Program-made: the position numbers and the translations under genes
Source: CAYONQ01 sp964405375
GTDB taxonomy: Bacteria; Planctomycetota; Phycisphaerae; Sedimentisphaerales; Anaerobacaceae
Direction: 5' to 3'
Length of the DNA stretch: 17,602 nucleotides
Assembly (NCBI GenBank): GCA_964405375.1
Contig: CAYONQ010000061.1
Location: 1 to 17,602 of the forward strand
In this document: positions 5,590 to 13,858 of the stretch, piece by piece
Numbering within the stretch: the stretch's first letter is position 1
Layout of the letters: each line of letters starts with the position of its first letter
The notes under the pieces: generated by a model
Database searches by the model: none
Told to the model about the DNA's origin: nothing
What the model saw: the letters and a program-made list of their open reading frames with translations, nothing else

Positions 5590-7293
5590 ATGGTCAAAGA
5601 GACGATTTTCGGAGTGGTAGGGGGGCTGGGTCTGTTTTTGTTCGGAATGGGGATGCTGTCCGAAGGGCTGAAGAAGATTGCCGGCCAGAAATTAAGAAGT
5701 CTTCTTGGGTCGCTGACAAAACATCGGGTTATAGCTGTTTTGGTGGGGGCGTTGATAACGTGCCTGATTCAGTCAAGCTCGGCCACAACGGTGATGACGG
5801 TCGGGTTTGTTAATGCCGGGCTTTTGACTTTGAAGCAGGCGTTGTGCGTTGTTCTCGGTGCGAATGTTGGGACGACATTTACGGCGTGGATAGTTTCAAC
5901 CCTCGGTATCGAGACACTTAAGATAACGACGTATGCGCTGCCGGCTATCGGGGCTGGTTTTCTGCTTCAGGTTATAGGAAAGACGCAAAAAACAAAGAGC
6001 ATCGGCAGTATATTGTTAGGACTTGGCCTTTTGTTTGTTGGCATCTGGTTTATGAAGAATGCATTCGGGCCCATCCAGGACAACAAGGCCGTTCAGTCTG
6101 TTCTTATCCGACTGGGCAAAAATCCAATTCTGGCTATATTGGCAGGGACTGCAATAACAATACTGTTGCAGAGCAGTTCGGCATCCATTATGGTGATACA
6201 GGTGCTTGCGTTCCAGGGGGCGTTTGGTGTGGACTGGGATTTGGCGCTTCGGGTTACTATACCCTTTATCCTGGGCGATAACATCGGCACGACGATTACG
6301 GCGCAATTAGCGGCGCTTCGGACGTCAAGAAATGCCAGGCGAACGGCGATGGGGCATACGATATTTAATGTTATAGGTGTCCTCTATATTCTGCCGTTGG
6401 TATGGACAGGATTGTTTGGGGAAATGGTGATGTGGATTACGCCGTGGGAGCTGTCACAAAGCACTATAATGGTGCATCTGGCTGTTGCCCACAGCATGTT
6501 CAATGTGCTTAACACGGTAGTATTCCTGCCAATTATTCACTGGCTGGAAGTGATAGTTATGAAGATTCTGCCGGTCAGAAAGGATGAATTGGAGGAGAAA
6601 CCCGTTGTGCTGGAAAGGCACCTGCTCGATACGCCTGTGATAGCGATGGACCAGGCGAGACGCGAGATTGTGCGGATGGCAGAAAGGGCGGAGAAAGCGG
6701 TTCAGGGAGCTGTCGAAGGGCTAATTGAAGGTGACAGGCGCAAGCTGAATAAAGCGATGGAGGCCGAAGATATTATCGACGAATTTCAGTACGAGATTAC
6801 ATCTTATCTTGCTGCGCTTTCAGGTAAAGAGCTTTCTGAAGAGTTTTCGGTAGAATTGCCGGTGCTTCTGCATACGGTTAACGACCTGGAGCGTGTCGGC
6901 GACCACGCCGTCAATATTGTCGAGATTGCCGAACGAAAGATTAACCAAAGGATTACCTTCAGCGACACTGCATTGGCCGAGGTCGCCGAGCTGAGGAAAG
7001 AGGCAGACCAGATGTTCGGCTGTATCATAACATCTCTGGAAAACAACGATACCGAGGCGGCGAAATCGGCTCTGGTTAACGAGCAGGCCCTCAACAAGAT
7101 GCAGATAGATTTCCGTCGCAGCCATGTTCAGCGGATGACGGACGGCATCTGCAGCGCGGAGTCGGGGTTGATATTTATAGATTTGGTCGATAACGTCGAA
7201 AAAATCGGCGACCACCTCACCAATATCGCCCAGGCGGTAATAGGAGGGCTTCAGTGGGATGGTGTCGAGTCGAAAGCTTCTTTAGGTTCCTGA
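5590..7293 (+). CDS. Na/Pi cotransporter family protein with C-terminal PhoU domain
   Basis: 567 aa, the usual length for bacterial YjbB/NptA-like proteins. The first ~330 residues are hydrophobic and hold the two inverted family repeats: QSSSATT (61-67) with GANVGTT (90-96), and QSSSAS (194-199) with GDNIGTT (229-235). These are the hallmark Na+ and phosphate-binding loops of the SLC34-like family. Residues ~350-555 form a helical PhoU-like domain, including MEAEDIIDEFQYEI and two ERVGDH/EKIGDH motifs. Bacterial members are linked to sodium-coupled phosphate movement or phosphate export at the inner membrane; the fused PhoU domain suggests built-in control by phosphate status. AGGGAG at 5579-5584 gives a Shine-Dalgarno 5 nt before the ATG. 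No pho regulator or pst genes are nearby. Family is sure; direction of transport is not. Confidence 0.92.
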   Translation: MVKETIFGVVGGLGLFLFGMGMLSEGLKKIAGQKLRSLLGSLTKHRVIAVLVGALITCLIQSSSATTVMTVGFVNAGLLTLKQALCVVLGANVGTTFTAWIVSTLGIETLKITTYALPAIGAGFLLQVIGKTQKTKSIGSILLGLGLLFVGIWFMKNAFGPIQDNKAVQSVLIRLGKNPILAILAGTAITILLQSSSASIMVIQVLAFQGAFGVDWDLALRVTIPFILGDNIGTTITAQLAALRTSRNARRTAMGHTIFNVIGVLYILPLVWTGLFGEMVMWITPWELSQSTIMVHLAVAHSMFNVLNTVVFLPIIHWLEVIVMKILPVRKDELEEKPVVLERHLLDTPVIAMDQARREIVRMAERAEKAVQGAVEGLIEGDRRKLNKAMEAEDIIDEFQYEITSYLAALSGKELSEEFSVELPVLLHTVNDLERVGDHAVNIVEIAERKINQRITFSDTALAEVAELRKEADQMFGCIITSLENNDTEAAKSALVNEQALNKMQIDFRRSHVQRMTDGICSAESGLIFIDLVDNVEKIGDHLTNIAQAVIGGLQWDGVESKASLGS

Positions 7294-7392
7294 CTAAGCT
7301 GAACATTTCACTTCTGTTTAACGTTCGAGCTCCAGCGAAGCGACTTTAGAGCGATTCTCGCATCAGGGTGCGCTTTATGGTAGCATAATAGT

Positions 7393-9870
7393 ATGAGCGG
7401 GACACGTCGAAGAGCTCGAAACAAGCTGCAGAAGCAGGCCAGAGATTCGGCACGAGAGGATGTCAGCCGAGGGGGTAAAGAGCTTTCGGGACGGCCGGGG
7501 CCGGAGATTAGATTGCTTGTGGTTTTGCTTGTTCTGGTTGTCACGGCGGTTCTGGCGGCCCACTGGCCGGTGTTGTCAACACGGACGCTATCGTTTGACG
7601 ACGAGCACTACCTCACTGAGAATTTATTAGTTCAAAATCCCAGCTGGTCATCGGTTCGGCGGTTTCTGGTGGAGGTGCTGGAACCGTCGACCGTAAAAGG
7701 TTACTATCAGCCGCTGGCAATGATTTCGCTGATGGTCGATTACGCTATGGGTGGGCGGGCTGATAATCTGGCGGTGTTTCATCGAACCAGTCTTGCGCTG
7801 CACGCTATGAATACTGTGCTGGTGATTGTGTTTTTATATATGCTATTTGGCAGGGTCTGGGCTGCGGCAATCGCCGGTTTATTGTTCGGGGTCCACCCGC
7901 TGACCGTAGAGTCGATTCCGTGGGTGGCAGAGCGCAAGACATTATTAGCTACGTTTCTGGCACTGTGGTGCCTGATTTTTTTTGTGCGTTACGCCAGGGG
8001 GGGTGGCTGGAAGATGTACGGCTGTTCTGCGGTGATGTATGTGCTGAGCTTGATGACAAAACCAACGAGCATACCACTGCCGATTCTGATGGTACTGCTG
8101 GAATACTGGCCGTTGCGGAGGTTGAGCAAAAAGACGATTTTAGAAAAAATACCGCTCTTCGCTATTGGTGCTATCTTTGGACTTGTGATATTTATCTCTC
8201 AAAGGAGAACCTTCGGGGTCAGGATGCCCGAAGCATACGGCCCGACTGGGGTAGTTTTGGTTGTCTGTCACAATATTGTTCTTTATTTATCCAATATGGC
8301 CTGGCCTGCCAACCTTTCGTTATACTACCCGTTCCCGCAGCCGATGGATTTGTCGAATCCGAAGGTGCTGGGTGGAGTCGTCGGCACATGTGTGCTGATT
8401 GCTTCGTTAGTGATTTCATTGCGCTGGACACGGGCGATAGTAACAGGCTGGCTGTTTTTCTTTGTGGCGATACTTCCGGCGATGGGGATTATCGGGTTTC
8501 AGGATTGTATTGCGGCAGACAGGCATGCGTATCTGCCGTTTGTGGGGATAATCCTGGTTGTGGCGTACTTTTTGGGGCGGTTCTTGGATGGGGCGGCGAG
8601 CTTATCGGCGAGGAGGTTACGACAGGTCGGCACGCTGGCGGTCGTGGTAGTTTTAGCTGGATTGGAGGCGTTTTCGACGCGGGGACATCTTGTTTACTGG
8701 AAGGATGCACCGACCCATCGCCGGCGTATGCTGGCGCTGGCCCCGAATGAACAGGTAACACACAATAGCATGGGTGTAGTGCTGTCTGAGCAGGGCGAGT
8801 TCGATGAGGCCATTATGCACTACAGGGAGGTGCTGCGAATCAAGCCCGATTCCGCCGAGGTGCACAATAATCTGGGTATCGCATTAGCGGCACAGAGTAA
8901 ATTCGATGAGGCAACAAGTCACTATCGTCAGGCACTGCAGTTCAAGTCTGACTCGGTGGAGGCGCACTATAACTTGGCTAACGTGCTTAAGTCGCAGGGC
9001 AAGCTTAATGAGGCAATCCAGCACTATCTTTGGGCATTACAGTTTAAGCCGAATGATGTTGATATTCACATTAACCTGGGTAATGCACTTCAATCCCAGG
9101 GCAGGATTGAGGAGGCGGTCGGATACTATCATCGTGCATTGCAGCTCGACGGTGAATCTGCGGAAGCCAATTACAACATAGGCGTTGTGCTTCAGTCGCA
9201 GGGCAGGATTGAGGAGGCAATAAGTTACTATCGTCGTGTGCTGGCTGTGAGGCCCAATGACGTTAAAACCCATTACAACATAGCCAATGCGCTAAGGTTG
9301 CAGGACAGGCTTGACGAGGCGATAAGTCACTATCGCCAGGCATTGCAGGGACAGCCGAACGATGCCAGGGTGTATAACAATCTGGGTGGGGTGCTGTCGG
9401 CACAGGGTAAGTCTGACGAGGCAATCAGCTATTATCGTCGGGCATTGCAAATCAACCCCGACGATGCCTTGGTGCACAGCAACCTGGGGCGGGGGCTGAA
9501 AGTGGTCGGACGATTCGATGAAGCGATTAAACATCTTAGAGAAGCGGTGCGTTTAGGGCCCGACTATGTGACGGCCTTGAACGAGGTAGCGTGGATTTTA
9601 AGCACACACGCCAACCCAAATCTGCGGGACGCTGACGAGGCGATAGAGTTCGCCGAGCGCGCAGCTAAATTAACGAAGTATCAAAGTGCACATACCCTTG
9701 ACATATTGGCGGCGGCATACGCTTCTGCCGGTCAGTTTGACAAGGCGGTGTTGACCGCGCAAGCGGCGATTGCCTCGGCCTCTTCGGCCCAGGATGCGGA
9801 GCTGGCCAAAGATATCCGCAGGCGGCTGGAGCTTTACGAGCAGCGTCAGCCATATCGGGAACCTATGTGA
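7393..9870 (+). CDS. TMTC-like multi-pass membrane protein with C-terminal TPR array
   Basis: 825 aa. A basic N-tail is followed by a GT-C-like membrane region (about residues 38-430). The first exterior loop carries an acidic motif, SFDDEHYL (Asp69/Asp70), and later segments read YYQPLAM (104-110), HPLTVESIPWVAERK (168-182) and ADRHAYLP (375-382), all typical of the TMTC/DUF1736 O-mannosyltransferase-like family. Residues ~455-725 are eight near-canonical 34-residue TPRs, with two degenerate repeats behind them. Eukaryotic TMTC1-4 O-mannosylate cadherins from dolichyl-phosphate-mannose; bacterial homologues have no proven substrate, so a polyprenyl-linked sugar donor is an inference. The TPRs would face the periplasm if topology is conserved. 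No Shine-Dalgarno precedes the ATG. TPR units 4 and 5 share a nearly identical DNA stretch (CAGGGCAGGATTGAGGAGGC near 9099 and 9201), a sign of recent duplication. It precedes the NfeD/FloA cluster. Confidence 0.85.
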   Translation: MSGTRRRARNKLQKQARDSAREDVSRGGKELSGRPGPEIRLLVVLLVLVVTAVLAAHWPVLSTRTLSFDDEHYLTENLLVQNPSWSSVRRFLVEVLEPSTVKGYYQPLAMISLMVDYAMGGRADNLAVFHRTSLALHAMNTVLVIVFLYMLFGRVWAAAIAGLLFGVHPLTVESIPWVAERKTLLATFLALWCLIFFVRYARGGGWKMYGCSAVMYVLSLMTKPTSIPLPILMVLLEYWPLRRLSKKTILEKIPLFAIGAIFGLVIFISQRRTFGVRMPEAYGPTGVVLVVCHNIVLYLSNMAWPANLSLYYPFPQPMDLSNPKVLGGVVGTCVLIASLVISLRWTRAIVTGWLFFFVAILPAMGIIGFQDCIAADRHAYLPFVGIILVVAYFLGRFLDGAASLSARRLRQVGTLAVVVVLAGLEAFSTRGHLVYWKDAPTHRRRMLALAPNEQVTHNSMGVVLSEQGEFDEAIMHYREVLRIKPDSAEVHNNLGIALAAQSKFDEATSHYRQALQFKSDSVEAHYNLANVLKSQGKLNEAIQHYLWALQFKPNDVDIHINLGNALQSQGRIEEAVGYYHRALQLDGESAEANYNIGVVLQSQGRIEEAISYYRRVLAVRPNDVKTHYNIANALRLQDRLDEAISHYRQALQGQPNDARVYNNLGGVLSAQGKSDEAISYYRRALQINPDDALVHSNLGRGLKVVGRFDEAIKHLREAVRLGPDYVTALNEVAWILSTHANPNLRDADEAIEFAERAAKLTKYQSAHTLDILAAAYASAGQFDKAVLTAQAAIASASSAQDAELAKDIRRRLELYEQRQPYREPM
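8753..9560 (+). repeat. 102-nt coding repeat (TPR units)
   Basis: Eight consecutive 34-codon units with the LG...Y...AL pattern. DNA identity is highest between adjacent units around 9090-9240, so the array can grow or shrink by unequal recombination. Confidence 0.8.
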
Positions 9871-9924
9871 GGGATAGGTGCAGTTCGTTTTCGGCGGGTG
9901 CACCAGGGGATGACAAAACAAGCA

Positions 9925-9953
9925 TTCAAAACCAGGAAGATGCGAAATATTCT
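9925..9953 (+). promoter_or_regulatory. Weak candidate promoter for the NfeD/FloA cluster
   Basis: TTCAAA (9925-9930), a 17-bp spacer and TATTCT (9948-9953), each 4 of 6 to consensus. It sits in the 128-nt gap between the TPR gene stop and the NfeD start and would give a leader of about 40 nt. Confidence 0.25.
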
Positions 9954-9998
9954 ATCTTTATATTGCCATTCGTGCGACATAAAGGTAAAATTTTGAAT

Positions 9999-11543
9999 AT
10001 GAAGAATTTATTTCTGAAATTTGCCTTTGTCCTGATGTGCCTGCCGGCAGCAGGGGGGGCGGTTTTGACCGCTGAGCCAGATAATCTCGCCGACGAAAGG
10101 CCGACCGTGAAGGCGGCGGTAATCGTATGTAAGGGTATGATTGACGATGGGCTTTATAAGTCTGTCCAGCGAAGAACTCAAATCGCTCTCGATGAGGGGG
10201 CGGAATACCTGATTTACGAGATAGAGACGTACGGCGGGCTTTTGCAATCCGGCGACGATATATCCAAGTATTTTATACTTGAGGTAGGTAAAAAGGCACA
10301 TACGGTCGCCTACATAACCACAGAAGCAATATCGGCGGGGGCAATGATAAGTGTGTCGTGCGAAGATATAATAATGCTCGAAAACACTACTATAGGTGAT
10401 TGTGCCCCTGTTGCGCTCGGCAGCAAGCTTGAGGGTGTCGAGCGGGAGAAGGTCGAAAGCTTTACGCGTGCGGCCTTTGACCGGGCGGCCGAGGCAAACG
10501 GCTATCCTGCGGTGCTGCTGAAGGCAATGGTCAGTATGCAGACAGAGGTCTATAAAGTGAAAAACCTGGAAAGCGGTGAGGATGAGTTTTTCGAAGGTGA
10601 CAAGCTGCCCAAAGACCCTAACAGTTATGATATAGACAACAAGGAGTTAATTATCGGGGACGATGAGCTTTTGACGCTGACCGCTTCCAGGGCCTTTGAA
10701 TACGGCGTAGCAAGGGCGGTGGTCGAAGGCAGGGCGGCGGCGCTGGGCTTTCTGGCCAAGCGCGACGGCGTAACCTTTACAGGTGAGCCGATGGTGCTTG
10801 AGACAAACTGGTCGGAAGAAATGGTGCGATGGCTGAATTCACCGGCGGTAATGGGTGTGCTTGTTATGCTTGCGTTGTTAGGGGTTTATGTCGAGCTTAG
10901 CACGCCGGGCGTGGGGCTGCCGGGACTGGTGGCGGTTATATGCTTTGCCGTTATAATCGGCAGCAAATACCTTGTGGGAATGGCTAACTGGGTGGAGGTG
11001 GCGTTGTTCATCGTGGGGCTGCTTCTTTTGATGGTTGAAATTTTTGTCCTGCCCGGCTTCGGCGTTGTGGGTTTTTTGGGGATAATGTGTATATTTGCAG
11101 GGCTGTTTGGTATGCTTATCAAGAATCCGCCGGACAGATTGCCCTGGCCGCAGACCCAGTTTGACTGGCAACTGTTTACACACGGGGCATTGGGGATAGC
11201 GCTGGGCTTTATGGGTTTCGTCGTTCTGGCGTGGCTTCTGACGAGATATTTGCCGAGAGTGCAGTTTCTCAGCGGGCTGATACTTGTGCCGACTGCCGCA
11301 AAGCGTGGCGATGAAATGGAGGTCAGTATAACGGCCCCGCCCGAAAGTAAGTCCGTAGGTGTAAGGGTGGGTGACGTAGGCGAGGTGGTGTCGATACTTC
11401 GGCCTACGGGAAAGGTGAGGTTCGGCGATGCAATAATCGATTGTGTGGCAGAGGCCGAGTTTCTTGAGAAGGGCAGCAAAGCGGAGATAGTCGAGATTCA
11501 CGGCAACAGGGTCGTGGTAATGGCAATAAGGAACGAATCATAA
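9999..11543 (+). CDS. nfeD: Long NfeD: membrane-bound ClpP-class serine protease
   Basis: 514 aa from the ATG at 9999, chosen because it opens with a signal peptide (MKNLFLKFAFVLMCLPAAGG); a GTG at 9867 overlapping the previous stop would bury that signal under 44 unlikely residues. Domains in order: signal peptide 1-25; ClpP-class protease fold (about 35-215) with the nucleophile in EAISAGAM (Ser112) and the following TTIGDCAPV; about five membrane helices (285-430); and a C-terminal NfeD OB-fold with VGDVGEVVSILRPTGKVRFG and the FLEKGSKAEIVEI strand. Long NfeD proteins of the PH1510 type cleave a hydrophobic stretch of partner membrane proteins and are encoded beside stomatin/flotillin genes, as here. 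The catalytic lysine could not be placed with confidence. It heads a tight cluster with gaps of 15-18 nt. Confidence 0.92.
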   Translation: MKNLFLKFAFVLMCLPAAGGAVLTAEPDNLADERPTVKAAVIVCKGMIDDGLYKSVQRRTQIALDEGAEYLIYEIETYGGLLQSGDDISKYFILEVGKKAHTVAYITTEAISAGAMISVSCEDIIMLENTTIGDCAPVALGSKLEGVEREKVESFTRAAFDRAAEANGYPAVLLKAMVSMQTEVYKVKNLESGEDEFFEGDKLPKDPNSYDIDNKELIIGDDELLTLTASRAFEYGVARAVVEGRAAALGFLAKRDGVTFTGEPMVLETNWSEEMVRWLNSPAVMGVLVMLALLGVYVELSTPGVGLPGLVAVICFAVIIGSKYLVGMANWVEVALFIVGLLLLMVEIFVLPGFGVVGFLGIMCIFAGLFGMLIKNPPDRLPWPQTQFDWQLFTHGALGIALGFMGFVVLAWLLTRYLPRVQFLSGLILVPTAAKRGDEMEVSITAPPESKSVGVRVGDVGEVVSILRPTGKVRFGDAIIDCVAEAEFLEKGSKAEIVEIHGNRVVVMAIRNES

Positions 11544-11561
11544 GAATTAAGGATATAATCG

Positions 11562-12056
11562 ATGGGCTGGTGGCTTGTTTTTGCTGTTTTTTTGTATTTT
11601 GCCTGTGCGGTGTTGATAATAGCTGAGGTGTTTGTGCCGAGCGGGGGGCTAATCAGCATTTGTGCACTGGCTTGTCTGATAGGGGGGGTGGCCATATTTT
11701 TCCACCACAGTATGCAGGCCGGCTGGGCAGGCATAGTTATTGCCATTATAATGATACCGACGGTTGTGATAATCGCTTACAAGGTATTTCCGAAGACCAG
11801 GTTCGGCAAAAGCGTTACGCTGACGCCGCCGAGCCGGCAGCAGGGCGATGCTATACCCGATACAGACCGGTTGGAAAGGATGCTCGATGCTGAGGGTGTG
11901 GTGCTTACGCCGTTACGGCCGGTAGGGATGTGCGATTTTTCAGGACGAAGGGTTGAATGCGTCGCTGAAGCCGGTTATGTTGATAAGGGTAAAAAGGTCA
12001 AGGTTATCCACGTGGAAGCCACACAGCTAACTGTGCGAGAAATGGAAACAAGTTAA
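11562..12056 (+). CDS. Short NfeD-like protein (membrane anchor plus OB-fold)
   Basis: 164 aa. Two hydrophobic spans (about 4-24 and 28-75, the second probably two helices) are followed by a linker and an OB-fold NfeD domain (about 105-160) with GVVLTPLRPVGMCDFSGRRVE and YVDKGKKVKVI. It has no protease domain. Short NfeD proteins bind and help position flotillin/stomatin partners in membrane microdomains. AAGGA at 11549-11553 is 8 nt before the ATG. It sits 18 nt after the long NfeD and 15 nt before floA, so the three are almost certainly co-transcribed and translated in step. A long NfeD and a short one together give this cluster two different OB-fold partners for one flotillin. Confidence 0.9.
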   Translation: MGWWLVFAVFLYFACAVLIIAEVFVPSGGLISICALACLIGGVAIFFHHSMQAGWAGIVIAIIMIPTVVIIAYKVFPKTRFGKSVTLTPPSRQQGDAIPDTDRLERMLDAEGVVLTPLRPVGMCDFSGRRVECVAEAGYVDKGKKVKVIHVEATQLTVREMETS

Positions 12057-12071
12057 TGAAAGGGAACAAAG

Positions 12072-13085
12072 ATGTGTAACTTGGCAAATATAATCCTGGC
12101 AGCGGGCAATCCTGCAAGGGTTGTTGGGATGGCAATTATGGTCATTCTTATACTTGTAGTATTTATATTTTTCCTGCTTTTCCTAAAGTTTTTCAGATTG
12201 TGGCTACAGGCCAAACTATCGCGGGCGGATGTTAAATTCTCCGAGCTGATTGGGATGTGGCTGAGAAAGGTCGATATCAAAACGATTGTGCTTAGCAAGA
12301 TAACGGCGGTGCAGGCGGGCCTGACGGTAACTACTCGGGATTTAGAGAGCCATTATTTGGCCGGCGGTCGTGTGCCGAATGTTGTGCGTGCGTTAATCGC
12401 TGCAAACAGGGCCAATATAGATTTATCCCTCCAGACGGCTACGGCGATTGATTTAGCGGGGCGGGACATACTTGATGCGGTCCAGACAAGCGTCAATCCG
12501 AAGGTCATCGATTGCCCTGACCCGACAAAGGGCAAAGATACTGTCGATGCGGTTGCGCAGGACGGCATTCAGTTAAAGGCCAAGGCGCGCGTAACGGTTC
12601 GTGCCAATATTGAAAGGTTAATCGGCGGAGCTACGGAAGAAACCGTTATCGCACGGGTCGGCGAAGGGATTGTTACCACTATCGGAAGTGCCATAACCTA
12701 CAAAGGCGTTCTTGAGAATCCGGATAAAATCTCCAAGTCGGTTCTGGCCAAAGGACTTGATGCAGGCACGGCCTTTGAGATTTTATCGATTGATATTGCA
12801 GATGTGGACGTGGGTGAGAACGTCGGGGCGGAGCTGCAGAAGAACCAGGCCCAAGCAGATTTAGTTCGGGCACAGGCCGAGGCAGAAAAACGCAGGGCCA
12901 TGGCATTCGCACGAGAGCAGGAGATGCGGGCGCTGGTGGTGGAGAACGAGGCGAAGGTGCCGTTAGCTATGGCGGAGGCCTTCCAGAAAGGCAATCTCGG
13001 CGTTATGGACTATTACCGAATGAAGAATATAACTGCGGATACCTCGATGAGAGAATCCATCGCAAAGCCGACAAAGAAAGAATAA
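12072..13085 (+). CDS. floA: Flotillin-like protein FloA
   Basis: 337 aa, the normal length for FloA (YqfA). There is one membrane-embedded segment near the N-terminus (about 18-41), then the family's LWLQAKLSRADVKFSELIGMWLRKVD region, a PHB/SPFH-like core with DAVAQDGIQLKAKARVTVRANIERLIGG-type sequence (split here by description only), an Ala/Glu-rich coiled coil (about 255-300) and the C-terminal signature MDYYRMKNITADTSMRESI. FloA oligomers scaffold functional membrane microdomains and influence membrane fluidity, secretion and signalling complexes. AAAGGGA at 12059-12065 lies 6 nt before the ATG. Neighbouring NfeD genes match the yqeZ-yqfA arrangement of Bacillus. Identification is secure; nothing unusual in its length or motifs. 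Confidence 0.95.
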   Translation: MCNLANIILAAGNPARVVGMAIMVILILVVFIFFLLFLKFFRLWLQAKLSRADVKFSELIGMWLRKVDIKTIVLSKITAVQAGLTVTTRDLESHYLAGGRVPNVVRALIAANRANIDLSLQTATAIDLAGRDILDAVQTSVNPKVIDCPDPTKGKDTVDAVAQDGIQLKAKARVTVRANIERLIGGATEETVIARVGEGIVTTIGSAITYKGVLENPDKISKSVLAKGLDAGTAFEILSIDIADVDVGENVGAELQKNQAQADLVRAQAEAEKRRAMAFAREQEMRALVVENEAKVPLAMAEAFQKGNLGVMDYYRMKNITADTSMRESIAKPTKKE

Positions 13086-13103
13086 CAAGGTAGCGCCAAA
13101 CGT

Positions 13104-13655
13104 ATGAGTTATATTTTAGTGCGAATAGTGTTGGCTGCCCGGAAAGGTGACTTTGGGGATTGGGCGAACATACTGTTTGTTTTGGCTCTGGCGGTTTTCT
13201 GGGTGCTCGGCGGTATAATCAAGGCAAGGACAGCGGGTAAGGGCGAGCTGGAGGATGAGGAGCAATTGCCCGGCAGGCCGGCACACAGACCACCTGAGCG
13301 TGCAAAGGGGCCACAGAGGCAGACTTTTGGTCCTGTGCAGCAGAGAGAGTATCGCCCGGTGGCCCAGCAGCCGCGGAGAAAGATTAGCCGTGGCCAGCCG
13401 GCTGTCCCAAAATATGCTGCCAAAACAGAAGAGGGCATTCGGCTTCGGCCTCTGGAAGTGCCGGAGGTGTCGAAATTGCCGCTCTCGATGCCGTCTGTGC
13501 GGCCCAAGCAAAAAGAAGTTCGGCAACCTGTCAGCAAACCTGTTGTGGAACGTCTCCTTGACCCCGACGACCCTGATAAGCTGAAAAGGGCGATTCTGCA
13601 TTACGAAATTTTAGGCAAACCGGTTTCATTGCGCAGCCCGGCAGAACAAAGATGA
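13104..13655 (+). CDS. Small membrane protein with proline/arginine-rich cytoplasmic tail
   Basis: 183 aa, family not recognised. One transmembrane helix at about 21-39 (ILFVLALAVFWVLGGII) is followed by a long polar tail rich in Pro, Arg, Gln and Lys (about 45-150) that looks disordered, and a short more ordered end (LDPDDPDKLKRAILHYEILG, about 150-172). With the positive residues after the helix the tail is probably cytoplasmic, the same side as the bulk of FloA. It starts 18 nt after floA on the same strand and is very likely the last gene of the nfeD-nfeD-floA operon. This context makes an adaptor or client of the flotillin scaffold a reasonable guess, not more. The Shine-Dalgarno is weak (AAGG about 13 nt upstream). 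Base composition resembles the neighbours. Confidence 0.75.
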   Translation: MSYILVRIVLAARKGDFGDWANILFVLALAVFWVLGGIIKARTAGKGELEDEEQLPGRPAHRPPERAKGPQRQTFGPVQQREYRPVAQQPRRKISRGQPAVPKYAAKTEEGIRLRPLEVPEVSKLPLSMPSVRPKQKEVRQPVSKPVVERLLDPDDPDKLKRAILHYEILGKPVSLRSPAEQR

Positions 13656-13858
13656 AATAGAGGGTGGTTTTGCAGATTACCCGTTACCCGCTCAAAAAGC
13701 ACGAAAATCCATTTTCTAAAAAAACACACCACAAACAACGTCCCATAATATATGTTATGTTTCATTCAGGTCTGGTTTTGGGCTAAACCGTTAGGTTGTG
13801 CGTTTGCAGGTTTTTTGAACATTGATGTATCTCGGTTCAAGTAGGAAAAACTGTCCGC

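Noticed and set aside
7920..8750. Plus-strand 276-aa frame inside the TMTC-like gene
   Set aside because: It overlaps the strongly supported TPR/membrane gene in another frame and has Cys/Gly-rich sequence without family features.
9867..9998. GTG start at 9867 for the long NfeD, overlapping the previous stop
   Set aside because: It would add 44 residues before an obvious signal peptide beginning at 9999.
10878..11501. Minus-strand open frames of 207 and 197 aa opposite the long NfeD gene
   Set aside because: Both lie wholly inside the well-supported nfeD gene, are rich in His/Gln/Pro or Ser/Thr as expected of antisense frames, and show no domain.
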